Positions 17,514-27,994 of a DNA stretch of 64,000 nt are shown one piece after another. The DNA is from Geothrix edaphica. GTDB taxonomy: Bacteria > Acidobacteriota > Holophagae > Holophagales > Holophagaceae. The notes beneath the pieces are model-generated. The model saw nothing but the letters and a program-made list of their open reading frames with translations. It was not told the DNA's origin and made no database searches. The position numbers and the translations under genes are program-made. Position 1 is the first letter of the stretch, and every line of letters begins with the position of its first letter. The stretch spans positions 124,001 through 188,000 of the forward strand of contig NZ_BSDC01000001.1 of the NCBI RefSeq assembly GCF_030268045.1, in the 5' to 3' direction.

Positions 17514-17637
17514 AAAAGCACTCGCGGAGAATGCTGAGGCTGCAGAGAAAAGAAGAGGAAAGCCTTGCAGATCAAGGCGCCTTCCTCCGCGACCCTCCGC
17601 CTTGCTCTGCGGCCTCTGCGTGAGTTTTCCGCTTTCG
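17514..17637. repeat. Imperfect long inverted repeat of heptad type (CGCAGAG/CGCGGAG units)
   Basis: The gap between folD and the fabG-like gene is almost wholly occupied by an imperfect inverted repeat. The plus-strand left half has CGCGGAG, GCTGAGG and CTGCAGAG units. The right half carries the complementary CTCCGCG, CTCTGCGG and CTCTGCGTGAG units, ending close to both genes. Such CGCAGAG-type heptad repeats form long hairpins and occur between genes in several GC-rich phyla. It could act as a bidirectional terminator or mRNA stabiliser. Confidence 0.6.
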
Positions 17638-17640
17638 CCA

Positions 17641-18399
17641 TCAGGGGCAGAGCCCGCCGTCCACATTGACGATCTGGCCGCTCATGTAGCTGGCCCAGTT
17701 GGAGCAGAGGAAGGCGACCACACTGGCCACCTCTTCCGGTTCGCCCTCCCGCTTGAGGATGGTGGGGGCGAGCAGGTCGCGCTTGGCCTCGGGGGAGACG
17801 TCGGCCGTCAGCTCCGTGTGGATGAATCCGGGATTGACGGCGTTCACCAACACGCCAAAGGGTGCCATTTCCCGGGCCAGGCTGCGGGTGAGGGCGATGA
17901 CCGCGCCCTTGCTGGCACCGTAGTTGGTCTGGCCGGCCATGCCAATGATGCCGGTGGGGCTGACGATGTTCACGATGCGGCCCCACTTCCGGGCCATCAT
18001 GCCGCGCACGAAGGCCTTGGTGGCGTACACCGTGCCCCGGAGGTTCACGTTCATGACCTCCTCCCACTTCTCGTCGCCCATGAGGATGAAGGGGCCGTCC
18101 TGCCGGGTGCCGGCGTTGTTCACGAGGATGTCCACCAGCCCCAGCTCCGCCTTCACGCGATCCGCGGCGGCTTCCAGCTCCGCCTTCACGCGCACGTCCG
18201 CCAGCACGGCCATGGCCCGGCGGCCCATGACGCGGATGTCTGCAGCCACGGCCTCGGCCAGATCCAGGTTCTTCTGGGCGTGGACCACCACATCCGCCCC
18301 CCAGTGGCCCAGTTCCAGGGCGATGGCCCGCCCGATGCCCCGGGAGGATCCGGTGACGAAGGCGATGCGGCCGAGCAGGGGGGGCTGGTTGAAGGGCAT
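17641..18399 (-). CDS. 3-oxoacyl-ACP reductase-like SDR (FabG family)
   Basis: A 252-residue classical SDR. It has TGSSRGIGRA (cofactor), NNAG, the catalytic serine in NIVSPTG, YGASK with the catalytic Tyr/Lys, and a C-terminal MSGQIVNVDGGLCP that is typical of FabG. FabG reduces 3-oxoacyl-ACP with NADPH in fatty-acid elongation. It is not next to other fab genes, so it may serve another 3-oxoacyl or polyhydroxyalkanoate substrate. ATG 18399 gives the standard N-terminus. It is divergent from the pterin dehydratase gene. Confidence 0.88.
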   Translation of the reverse strand: MPFNQPPLLGRIAFVTGSSRGIGRAIALELGHWGADVVVHAQKNLDLAEAVAADIRVMGRRAMAVLADVRVKAELEAAADRVKAELGLVDILVNNAGTRQDGPFILMGDEKWEEVMNVNLRGTVYATKAFVRGMMARKWGRIVNIVSPTGIIGMAGQTNYGASKGAVIALTRSLAREMAPFGVLVNAVNPGFIHTELTADVSPEAKRDLLAPTILKREGEPEEVASVVAFLCSNWASYMSGQIVNVDGGLCP

Positions 18400-18422
18400 G
18401 GCGCGATTCCGGGACAACGGAT

Positions 18423-18433
18423 TAGGATGCCGC
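18423..18433 (+). promoter_or_regulatory. -10-like TAGGAT 5 nt upstream of the pterin dehydratase ATG
   Basis: TAGGAT at 18423-18428 is followed by five bases and the ATG at 18434, as in a leaderless transcript. No clear -35 is seen. Confidence 0.3.
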
Positions 18434-18754
18434 ATGGGGGAAAGCATGTCCAAGGATCTGGTGAGCCCTGACGCCATGGAGGCCTTCCTCACGGCGCATC
18501 CGGAGTGGGTCGCGCAGGGGGATGCCCATGGCCTCACCCTGCGCCGCCGCTATGTCTTCTCGGCCTACCCCCGCGGCCTCGGGTTCGTGATGGCCGCCGC
18601 CGAGCACGCCGAGAAGGTGAACCACCACCCCGACCTGACCCTCGGCTACCGCTGGGTCGTGGCCGTCCTCACCACCCATGTCAGCCTCGGCATCACCCAG
18701 CGGGATCTGGATCTGGCCGAGGCCCTGGACCGGATGTACCAAGAACATATCTGA
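18434..18754 (+). CDS. Pterin-4-alpha-carbinolamine dehydratase
   Basis: A 106-residue protein with the family signature around the catalytic His pair (VNHHPDLTLGYRW) and VLTTHVSLGITQRDLDLA. The enzyme dehydrates 4a-hydroxytetrahydrobiopterin, recycling the cofactor of aromatic amino-acid hydroxylases; in bacteria it usually accompanies phenylalanine hydroxylase. With hpd in the same window this hints at phenylalanine/tyrosine degradation, although no hydroxylase is adjacent. An alternative ATG at 18446 lies after GGGGGAAAGC. Confidence 0.93.
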   Translation: MGESMSKDLVSPDAMEAFLTAHPEWVAQGDAHGLTLRRRYVFSAYPRGLGFVMAAAEHAEKVNHHPDLTLGYRWVVAVLTTHVSLGITQRDLDLAEALDRMYQEHI

Positions 18755-18828
18755 CCGGCCGCCGGGACCCGGCCAGGAGGTCATGTCACGAGACGGCCCG
18801 GGGCGGACTCGGACAGGCGGTGAAGCCT

Positions 18829-19275
18829 CTAATGCCCCGCCGCCGGCACCCGCGGGGCCGGATTGAAGCGATCCTGCATGGATTTCACCCTGGTGAGATC
18901 CAGCTTCTGGGGATTGGACGGGTCGGAGAAGACCATCTCGCCGAGTTCGATCGCGCCGTGGCTGGGTGGTGGCGCCGCAAAGGCCCGCGAGAGGCGGTCC
19001 CGCAGGACCTGGAGGTAGACGCCGAAGGCTTCGCGTCGCGGCGTGTCCCGGTAGGCCAGGTCCCACACCTCCACCGTGGCGCCCGCCTGATCCCGCTGGA
19101 CGGTGCTCAAGGGCCGGGGGGCGGCCTGGAGGATCAGGCCATCCCAGCACCCGGGCCGGACCAGGTGGACCTGGGCGCTGGGATCGGTGCCCAGGTCGGT
19201 GCGCAGGTCCAGACTCCCTGCCTCCTGGGCGGCCAGGAAGGGCGTGAGGAGGAGGCTGGCGAGCAAGGTGCGCAT
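18829..19275 (-). CDS. Secreted protein of unknown function
   Basis: A 148-residue protein with a clear signal peptide: MRTLLASLLLTPFLAAQ, with predicted cleavage near AAQ-EAG. The mature part contains a conserved-looking PGCWDGLILQAAPRPLS segment and a C-terminal region rich in charged residues. I do not recognise the family. It lies 35 nt downstream of the pseudouridine synthase gene on the same strand and could be co-transcribed. The signal peptide and strand continuity support a real gene. Confidence 0.6.
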   Translation of the reverse strand: MRTLLASLLLTPFLAAQEAGSLDLRTDLGTDPSAQVHLVRPGCWDGLILQAAPRPLSTVQRDQAGATVEVWDLAYRDTPRREAFGVYLQVLRDRLSRAFAAPPPSHGAIELGEMVFSDPSNPQKLDLTRVKSMQDRFNPAPRVPAAGH

Positions 19276-19309
19276 GGAAGAAGGATGAGCCGGGCCGGGG
19301 CCCGGTTCC

Positions 19310-21043
19310 TCAGGGCTTCCGGGGCTTGGGCTTGCCGGTGCGCGGCGCGGGCTTGCGCGCGGGGCGCTCGCCCGGGCCCTCCCGGCGCGGGCCCGCGGGG
19401 CGTCCGGCGGCGCCGAAGGTGCGGCGGGGCCGGGCCTCCCCCTCTTCCCGCCGGGGGCGGGCGGGGCGCTCGGTGGTGCCGGAGGCGCGGCGGGGGCGCT
19501 CTTCGCCGTCCTCGCGCCGGGGGCGGGCCGGGCGGTCGCCGGGCGTGAAGGGACGCCGGGGACGCTCGTCGCCGTCCTCGCGCCGGGGCCGGGCGGACCG
19601 CTCGGTGGCACCGAAGGTGCGACGGGGACGTTCGTCACTGTCCGGGCGGGGCCGGGCGGGACGCTCGCCGGGCGTGAAGGGCTTGCGGGGACGGGCTTCG
19701 CCGTCTTCGCGCCGGGGGCGCGCCGGGCGCTCAGCGGAACCGAAGGCGCGGCGGGGGCGCTCCTCGCCTTCGTCACGGCGGGGCCGGGCCGGGCGGTCGC
19801 CGGGCGTGAAGGGTCGCCGGGGACGTTCGTCACCGTCCTCGCGCCGGGGCCGGGCGGGCCGCTCGGTGGCACCGAAGGTGCGGCGGGGGCGCTCGTCACT
19901 GTCCGGGCGGGGCCGGGTCGGACGGTCGCCGGGCGTGAAGGGCTTGCGGGGCCGCGGGGTGCGCGCCGGGGCCTCCTCGCGGGTGTCGAAGCGCTTGGCG
20001 CGGGCCACGCGCTTGAGCTTGTGATCGCGGGTCTCGGTGGGCTGGAAGATGCCCTCCTCGCCTTTCACGCCGGTGACGGCGCGGACAATGCGGGCCTGGT
20101 TGCGCAGGGCCTTCAGGGCCGCCTCCATGTCCGCGGGCATGGGCGCCGTGACCGTGACCTGCTCCTCGGTGACGGGGTGCTTGAAGCCGAGCAGTTCCGC
20201 ATGCAGGGCCTGGCGGTCCAGCAGCGGGCTCTCCACGCCATAGACCTGATCGCCCAGCAGGGGGAAGCCGCGGTCGGCGAACTGCACACGGATCTGGTTG
20301 CGGCGGCCCGTCTCGAGGCGCACCTCCACGACTGTGTGGCCGGGCAGGCGCTCGATCACGCGGTAGTGGGTGACGGCCTCCTTGGCGCCGGCCGGCATGC
20401 GCTTGCCACCGCCGGGGCCCTTGCGGGGCGTGGCCACAGACATCTTCAGGGACTTGGCGTGCTCGATGAGGTGGCCCGCCAGGGTGCCGCTGTTCTCGGG
20501 CAGCTCGCCCACCAGCACGGCGTAGTAGATGCGCTGGAGACGGTGCAGCTCGAAGTGCTTCTTCAGGCCGTGGAGGGCCTCGGGGGTCTTCGCGAAGACG
20601 AGCACGCCGCTGGTGAAGCGGTCGAGGCGGTGGACGATGTAGAGGTTGAAGCGCTTGAAGCCGCGGCGGCGGTAGGACTCGGTGATGGCCTCGGCCAGGC
20701 TGGGCTCGCCGCCCTGTTCCGCCGGCACTGTCAGCAGGCCCGCGGGCTTGAAGACGAAGAGGAGGTGGTTGTCCTCCCAGAGGGTCTCGAAGGGGCCTGC
20801 CTGGAGCTTCCGGGCCGCGGGCAGCACGTCGTAGGTCAGTTCGGGGTCGAAGACCACCTTCACCACGTCTCCGGGGTTGAGCCGGTGGCCGTGCTTCTCG
20901 ACGGTCTCGCCGTTGACCGTCACGCAGTGGCCATCAATGAAACCCTTGGCCTGACGGTGGCTGATCACCATCACCTTGTGCAGTTCCGAGGCCAGCGCCG
21001 AGCCTTCGTGTTCCGCTTTCCATTCCCGTTCGATGCGTGCCAT
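19310..21043 (-). CDS. RluA-family pseudouridine synthase with long Arg/Pro-rich repeat tail
   Basis: A 577-residue protein. An N-terminal S4 RNA-binding domain (about residues 10-75) is followed by the RluA catalytic domain with the active-site HRLDRFTSG and downstream ETGRRNQIRVQ, ending about residue 315. The rest is a highly basic low-complexity tail of about 240 residues, including four tandem 43-44-residue units (RPRREDGDERPRR-, PFTPGDRPARPR- and FGATERP-type blocks). ATG 21043 has GGAGGG 7 nt upstream. Family members isomerise uridine in 23S rRNA or tRNA; the tail probably adds RNA affinity or disorder. Confidence 0.92.
   Translation of the reverse strand: MARIEREWKAEHEGSALASELHKVMVISHRQAKGFIDGHCVTVNGETVEKHGHRLNPGDVVKVVFDPELTYDVLPAARKLQAGPFETLWEDNHLLFVFKPAGLLTVPAEQGGEPSLAEAITESYRRRGFKRFNLYIVHRLDRFTSGVLVFAKTPEALHGLKKHFELHRLQRIYYAVLVGELPENSGTLAGHLIEHAKSLKMSVATPRKGPGGGKRMPAGAKEAVTHYRVIERLPGHTVVEVRLETGRRNQIRVQFADRGFPLLGDQVYGVESPLLDRQALHAELLGFKHPVTEEQVTVTAPMPADMEAALKALRNQARIVRAVTGVKGEEGIFQPTETRDHKLKRVARAKRFDTREEAPARTPRPRKPFTPGDRPTRPRPDSDERPRRTFGATERPARPRREDGDERPRRPFTPGDRPARPRRDEGEERPRRAFGSAERPARPRREDGEARPRKPFTPGERPARPRPDSDERPRRTFGATERSARPRREDGDERPRRPFTPGDRPARPRREDGEERPRRASGTTERPARPRREEGEARPRRTFGAAGRPAGPRREGPGERPARKPAPRTGKPKPRKP
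19421..19942 (-). repeat. Four in-frame tandem repeats (129/132/129/132 bp) in the pseudouridine synthase tail
   Basis: The units run 19942-19814, 19813-19682, 19681-19553 and 19552-19421, each starting with codons for PFTPG. They alternate in length (43, 44, 43, 44 residues), and units 1 and 3 are nearly identical. This points to duplication of an ancestral 261-bp double unit. All changes keep the frame and the Arg/Pro/acidic pattern. Confidence 0.9.
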
Positions 21044-21124
21044 GGCAACGCCCTCCGTCATCGCCCCGCGTCACTCTCAACGCCGAGCGGACATCCAGAG
21101 AACCATGAAAGGCTTTTCCCACCT

Positions 21125-21164
21125 AGCAAAATGGGGGAGCGGCGGACCACTCCCCCATTTTGCT
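21125..21164. terminator. Long inverted repeat, probable terminator after the M16 peptidase gene
   Basis: A perfect 15-bp inverted repeat (21125-21139 and 21150-21164), with AGCAAAATGGGGGAG as one arm and a 10-nt loop, lies 12 nt beyond the peptidase stop. The AT-rich outer stem supplies A and T tracts on both strands. It is consistent with a terminator for the minus-strand gene and insulates the pseudouridine synthase gene behind it. Confidence 0.65.
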
Positions 21165-21176
21165 GGTGATGAATGG

Positions 21177-23990
<2,814 letters not shown>

Positions 23991-24059
23991 GAGACCTCCA
24001 GGTTGTGAAAGATTCCGCACGGAAGCCCTCAGCATACGCGGCACACCGGAAGAGGCTTG

Positions 24060-24662
24060 TTAAGAAATGTTAAGAAGGGTCTGGAGCCGCTGCTCCCACT
24101 CGGCGCGGAGGTCCTCCAGCCGCAGGCCCTTCCCCTTGCCCGGCGCGGCCTGGAGCAGGCCCTGGGCGCTGGGATGGGGCAGGGCGTGCAGCTCGAAGGG
24201 GGGCGCGCCCGGCAACCGCCCCAGCACCCACTCGGCCCGCTTGCCGAAGGCGATGACGCGCAGGGAGGAGCCGCCCTCCGCAGCCCGGTCCAGCTCGGAG
24301 GCCAGTCGGGCCAGGTTGGCCGGGGCCAGCAGCTCTTTGTTGGAGGGCGCGTGGAAGTGCTCTCCGTCTTTCGTGGGGCAGGCGGGGCAGGCGTTGCTGA
24401 GGGCGGTGCCGATCAGGCGTGGCGCCAGGCCCAGGGCCTTGAAGCGGGCGCCGTTCCAGTCTGCCCAGGCGGCCTCGGGCACTACGGCGCGGCCCGTGGC
24501 GCTGAGGGCCCGGTACACCGTGATGCCGGCCCCGTCACCCCAGAAGGGGATGCCCGACTGGTCCGCACCCCGAGGCCCCGGGGCCTCGCCGAAGAGCATC
24601 ACGGACACGGGGCCGGCCTCGGGGAAGAGGGCGGGGACGGGATGACCTTGGATGCGGGCCAT
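24060..24662 (-). CDS. Uracil-DNA glycosylase superfamily protein
   Basis: A 200-residue protein with a UDG-superfamily motif 1 (FGEAPGPRG, then PFWGDGAG) and a C-terminal motif 2 (HPSAQGLL), resembling family 4/5-type enzymes. The four-cysteine Fe-S cluster of family 4 is not evident: only a CPAC pair is visible mid-protein and there is no N-terminal CxxC. The subfamily and activity on uracil are therefore uncertain. It sits 2 nt after the isochorismatase-like gene and is probably co-transcribed. Confidence 0.75.
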   Translation of the reverse strand: MARIQGHPVPALFPEAGPVSVMLFGEAPGPRGADQSGIPFWGDGAGITVYRALSATGRAVVPEAAWADWNGARFKALGLAPRLIGTALSNACPACPTKDGEHFHAPSNKELLAPANLARLASELDRAAEGGSSLRVIAFGKRAEWVLGRLPGAPPFELHALPHPSAQGLLQAAPGKGKGLRLEDLRAEWEQRLQTLLNIS

Positions 24663-24664
24663 GG

Positions 24665-25255
24665 TCAGCCGGGCTGCCCTTCCTTCATGAGCGCGGACAG
24701 GGCCTTGAACTGGGGATGGTTCTTGTCCCGGGCCCACTCGAAGGCCACGGACTCGTGGTTGGTGAGCGTCGCGCCGGCGGCGGCCATGCGGTCCAGCGCG
24801 TGCTGCCGGTACTCCTCGCCCCGGCCGCTGACGGCGTCCCAGCAGAGATGCACCTCGTGGCCCGAGCCCAGCAGCTCGAGCACGGTCTGCATGACGCAGA
24901 CGTGGGCCTCGATGCCCGCCACCACGATCTGGCGCTTCGCGGGCGCCAGGCCGGGCCGGGCCTGCTGGAGCAGGGCCTCGAAGCCCGAGTCGCCGCAGCA
25001 GCCGAAGGCCGTCTTCTCGAGGAAGAACTTCGACGTGGCCAGGCCGTCATAGGTCGCGCGGATGCTCTCCTCCGTGGGGCCGATGCCCTTGGGGTACTGC
25101 TCGGTGAGCACCACGGGCACGGCGAAGAGATCCGCCAGCCTCATGAGGCGGCGCGTGGCCTCCAGCACCAGGGCCGGCCGGTGGACCATGCCCACGAGCT
25201 TGCCCTGGAGGTCGATGACCACGAGGATGCTGCGGCTGGAATCGAGAAGGGCCAT
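24665..25255 (-). CDS. Isochorismatase-like cysteine hydrolase
   Basis: A 196-residue protein with the catalytic triad of the family: Asp in VVIDLQ, Lys in FFLEKTAFGC and Cys in GIEAHVCVMQT. The family includes nicotinamidases, isochorismatases and ureidohydrolases. Without the metal-site His residues of nicotinamidase it is best left as a general cysteine hydrolase. AGGAGG lies 5 nt upstream of ATG 25255. It is followed by the UDG-like gene and preceded 17 nt upstream by the M13 peptidase gene on the same strand. Confidence 0.88.
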   Translation of the reverse strand: MALLDSSRSILVVIDLQGKLVGMVHRPALVLEATRRLMRLADLFAVPVVLTEQYPKGIGPTEESIRATYDGLATSKFFLEKTAFGCCGDSGFEALLQQARPGLAPAKRQIVVAGIEAHVCVMQTVLELLGSGHEVHLCWDAVSGRGEEYRQHALDRMAAAGATLTNHESVAFEWARDKNHPQFKALSALMKEGQPG

Positions 25256-25272
25256 GGGAGCCTCCTTGCCTG

Positions 25273-27345
25273 CTACCAGATCTTCACGCGGTCCGCGGGC
25301 GCCAGGTAGAGCTTCTGGCCCGCCTTCACCTGGAAGGCCGGGTACCAGGCGTCCAGGTTCCGCACGGTGGAGGGCCGGAACGAGGCGGGGGCATGACCGT
25401 CCGTGAGGATCTGCTGGCGGAGCAGGGGCTCGCGGGTCTTCTCGCGCCAGCTCTGGGCGTAGCTGAGGAAGAACTGCTGGTCGCCCGTGAGGCCCTGCAC
25501 CACGGGGGCCTCCTGACCGCCCTGGGACAGGCGGTAGGCGTCGTAGGCCGCGGCGAGGCCGGCCACGTCCGCGATGTTCTCGCCCAGGGTCTGCCTGCCG
25601 TTGATGTGGAGGCCCGGGAAGGGCTCGTAGGCGTCGAACTGTTTCACCAGCTGGTCGGCGGAGGCCTGGAAGTGCTTCAGGTCCTCGGGCGTCCACCAGT
25701 TCTCCAGCTTCCCGGTGGCGTCGAAGAGCGAGCCCGAGTCATCGAAGCTGTGGCTGATCTCATGGCCGATGACCGCCCCGATGGCACCGTAGTCCATGGC
25801 CAGGGGCCGCCTGGGATCGAAGTACGGGGGCTGGAGGATGGCCGCCGGGAAGTTGAGGGCGTTCATCACGGGCAGGTTCACGGCGTTGACGGTCTGGGGC
25901 GTCATCACCCACTCGGTGCGGTCGATGGGCTGGCCGAGCTTCTTCAGGTTCCGCTCGTACTCGAAGCGCTCGGCCCGCTCGGCGTTGCCGAAGGCATCTC
26001 CGGCCACGATCTTCAGGGCGCGGTAGTCGCGCCAGCGGTCCGGGTAGCCCACGCCCACCTTGAGCGCGTCCAGCTTGGCGATGGCCTTGGCCTTGGTGGC
26101 GGGGGACATCCAGTCGAGGCGCTCGATGCGGGTGCGGAAGGCGTCCTTGATCCTGCCCACCATCTGCTGGGCGCGGGCCTTCTCCGAGGGCGGGAAGTAC
26201 TTCGCCACGTAGGCCTTCCCCACGGCCTCGCCCAGGGCCTGATTGGTGGCCTCCACGCCGTAGGTCCAGCGCTCGCGCGGCTTGGCGGCGCCGCTCAGCA
26301 CCTTGCCGTGGAAGGCGAAGGACTGGTCCGCCACGGCCTTGGGCAAGACCCGTGCCCAGTGGTCGAGGGCGTGGAAGGTGAGGTAGTCCTTCCAGACGTC
26401 GAGGGACACATGGGCGGCGAGGGTCGAAAGGCCCGTGACGGCGCCCGGCTGCCAGACCACGAAGGTCTCCGCCCGCGCCAGGCCCGCGGCACCAAAGAAG
26501 GCCTCCCAGTCCAGGCCCGGGGCCTTCCGGGTGAAGTCTGCGCGGCTCCAGTGGTTGTTGCCCTTCCGCACGTCGCCGGACGCCTCGCGGCCCGCGTGGG
26601 CCTGGGCCATGCGCGTTTCCAGGTCCACCACCGCCGCGGCGCGCTCGAGGACGTTCGACAGGCCCGCCAGCTTCAGCATGGCCGCCACATGGGTGATGTA
26701 CTGCGTGCGGACGGCCGCCATGCCTTCGGAGGAATCCAGATAGTAGCTGCGCTCGGGCAGGCCCAGGCCGCCCTGGAGGAGGAAGGGCGCGTAGCGGTCG
26801 GGCTGGTCCAGGTCCTGGGCCACCCAGAGGCCGAGGACGTTGGCCGTGTGGTAGTTGGTGGCGTTCAGCACGTCCACGTCGGCGCGCAGGGTGGTACCCA
26901 GGTAGCGGGCCAGATCCTTGCGGTCGTGGATGGCGCCGATGGCCTGGAAGGTCGGCTTGAGGGGGGTGAGCCCTTTCGCCTCGATGGCCTTCTCGTTCAT
27001 GAAGCTGGTGTAGCAGTCGCCGATCTTGCGCAGGTCGGAGCCCAAGGGCGCCTTGGCGGCCGCGGCGGCCTTGATGAGGGCGGCGGTACGGCGGTCCGTG
27101 AGGTCGGCCACCTCGTGCCCGACGCCGAAGGACCCGCGATCCGCGGGGATCTCCGTCCGCTTCACCCAGGCGCCGTTCGCATAGGCGAAGAAGTCATCAC
27201 CGGGGGCCACGGCGCGGTCCATGCCCGCCAGGTCGAGGCCATGAGACGCGGCCTTGGGGGGCGTCGCCACCAGGGCCTTCGGGGGCGCCGCCACCAGGGC
27301 GTGGACCGCGAGACACAGGGAAAGGAGGGGCAAAGATCCGTGCAT
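25273..27345 (-). CDS. M13 family (neprilysin/PepO) metallopeptidase, secreted
   Basis: A 690-residue protein. It has a signal peptide (LPLLSLCLAVHALVAA), an N-terminal M13 domain (GDDFFAYANGAWVK) and a C-terminal gluzincin domain with HEISH at residues 528-532. The third ligand lies in ENIADVAGL, and the end is CxxW-like VKIW with the cysteine absent. It cleaves oligopeptides in the periplasm or outside. Just after the signal the motif PPKAL/PPKAA is repeated, reflecting a small tandem duplication. GAGG lies 6 nt upstream of ATG 27345. Confidence 0.94.
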   Translation of the reverse strand: MHGSLPLLSLCLAVHALVAAPPKALVATPPKAASHGLDLAGMDRAVAPGDDFFAYANGAWVKRTEIPADRGSFGVGHEVADLTDRRTAALIKAAAAAKAPLGSDLRKIGDCYTSFMNEKAIEAKGLTPLKPTFQAIGAIHDRKDLARYLGTTLRADVDVLNATNYHTANVLGLWVAQDLDQPDRYAPFLLQGGLGLPERSYYLDSSEGMAAVRTQYITHVAAMLKLAGLSNVLERAAAVVDLETRMAQAHAGREASGDVRKGNNHWSRADFTRKAPGLDWEAFFGAAGLARAETFVVWQPGAVTGLSTLAAHVSLDVWKDYLTFHALDHWARVLPKAVADQSFAFHGKVLSGAAKPRERWTYGVEATNQALGEAVGKAYVAKYFPPSEKARAQQMVGRIKDAFRTRIERLDWMSPATKAKAIAKLDALKVGVGYPDRWRDYRALKIVAGDAFGNAERAERFEYERNLKKLGQPIDRTEWVMTPQTVNAVNLPVMNALNFPAAILQPPYFDPRRPLAMDYGAIGAVIGHEISHSFDDSGSLFDATGKLENWWTPEDLKHFQASADQLVKQFDAYEPFPGLHINGRQTLGENIADVAGLAAAYDAYRLSQGGQEAPVVQGLTGDQQFFLSYAQSWREKTREPLLRQQILTDGHAPASFRPSTVRNLDAWYPAFQVKAGQKLYLAPADRVKIW

Positions 27346-27397
27346 GGAGAACCTCAGGACCTTCCAGGGTGGCCTGAAAGGCCCGCTACGGGAAGAT

Positions 27398-27437
27398 CCC
27401 GGGTCGGCAGGGGCGGATCCACCCCTGCCGACCCGGG
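27398..27437. repeat. Perfect 16-bp inverted repeat (hairpin) between LysM and M13 genes
   Basis: The arms at 27398-27413 and 27422-27437 are exactly complementary (CCCGGGTCGGCAGGGG and its complement) with an 8-nt loop. No T-run follows on either strand. It could be an intrinsic pause, a processing hairpin or a protein-bound dyad between the kbp-like gene and the M13 peptidase gene. Confidence 0.7.
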
Positions 27438-27488
27438 AGTCGGGCATCCTCCGGGGCCCGGAGGCGATCAGCCGGGGCCCATGGGATC

Positions 27489-27884
27489 TCAGTCGAGCGG
27501 AACGCGGAGCGTCTGGCCCACCTGGATCTGGTTGGGGTCGCTGAGCTGGTCCTGGTTCGCCTCGAAGATGCGCATGTAGGCGCCGGCATCGCCGTAGAAG
27601 CGCTTGGCGATCTTGGAGAGCGAATCCCCGGGGTGGACTTCGTACGCGGCTTCCTTGGGCGCCAGGGCCGCGTTCACGTCGATGTCGCAGGTCACGTCAT
27701 CCACGTTGGGGTTCACGGTTTTCAGGGCGTCCCAGACCGCGTTCTTCAGCTGCTCGGTGCCTGCGCTCGCCTTCAGGAACAGCTTGTCATCCTGCAGGTG
27801 GAGGTTGTGGACCTGGAACCCGGGGCCGTTCACGATGCTCAGGGCCGGCGAATAGGCGGACTTCAGAAGTTCGAAGCGATCCAT
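27489..27884 (-). CDS. LysM domain protein, Kbp/YgaU-like
   Basis: A 131-residue protein. An N-terminal small alpha/beta region resembles a BON-like domain (LKNAVWDALKTVNPNVDDV). A C-terminal LysM domain runs from about residue 80 to the end (YEVHPGDSLSKIAKRFYG through VGQTLRVP). The size and order match E. coli Kbp (YgaU), a cytoplasmic K+-binding BON-LysM protein; no signal peptide is present. It could alternatively bind peptidoglycan if exported by another route. Confidence 0.85.
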   Translation of the reverse strand: MDRFELLKSAYSPALSIVNGPGFQVHNLHLQDDKLFLKASAGTEQLKNAVWDALKTVNPNVDDVTCDIDVNAALAPKEAAYEVHPGDSLSKIAKRFYGDAGAYMRIFEANQDQLSDPNQIQVGQTLRVPLD

Positions 27885-27994
27885 GGTGGGGCTCCTTGGG
27901 AAGGGGTTGGGGTGGGACGCCAAGTGTAGTCCCGCAAGATCGCCACGCGTCGACCCGACTTGTGAAGATCGGGACCATTTGCGGGGCGGGAGGC

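Noticed and set aside
19421-19942. Possible CRISPR-like direct repeats
   Set aside because: Repeats are in frame inside a coding region, have a 129/132-bp period with no unique spacers, and no cas genes are near.
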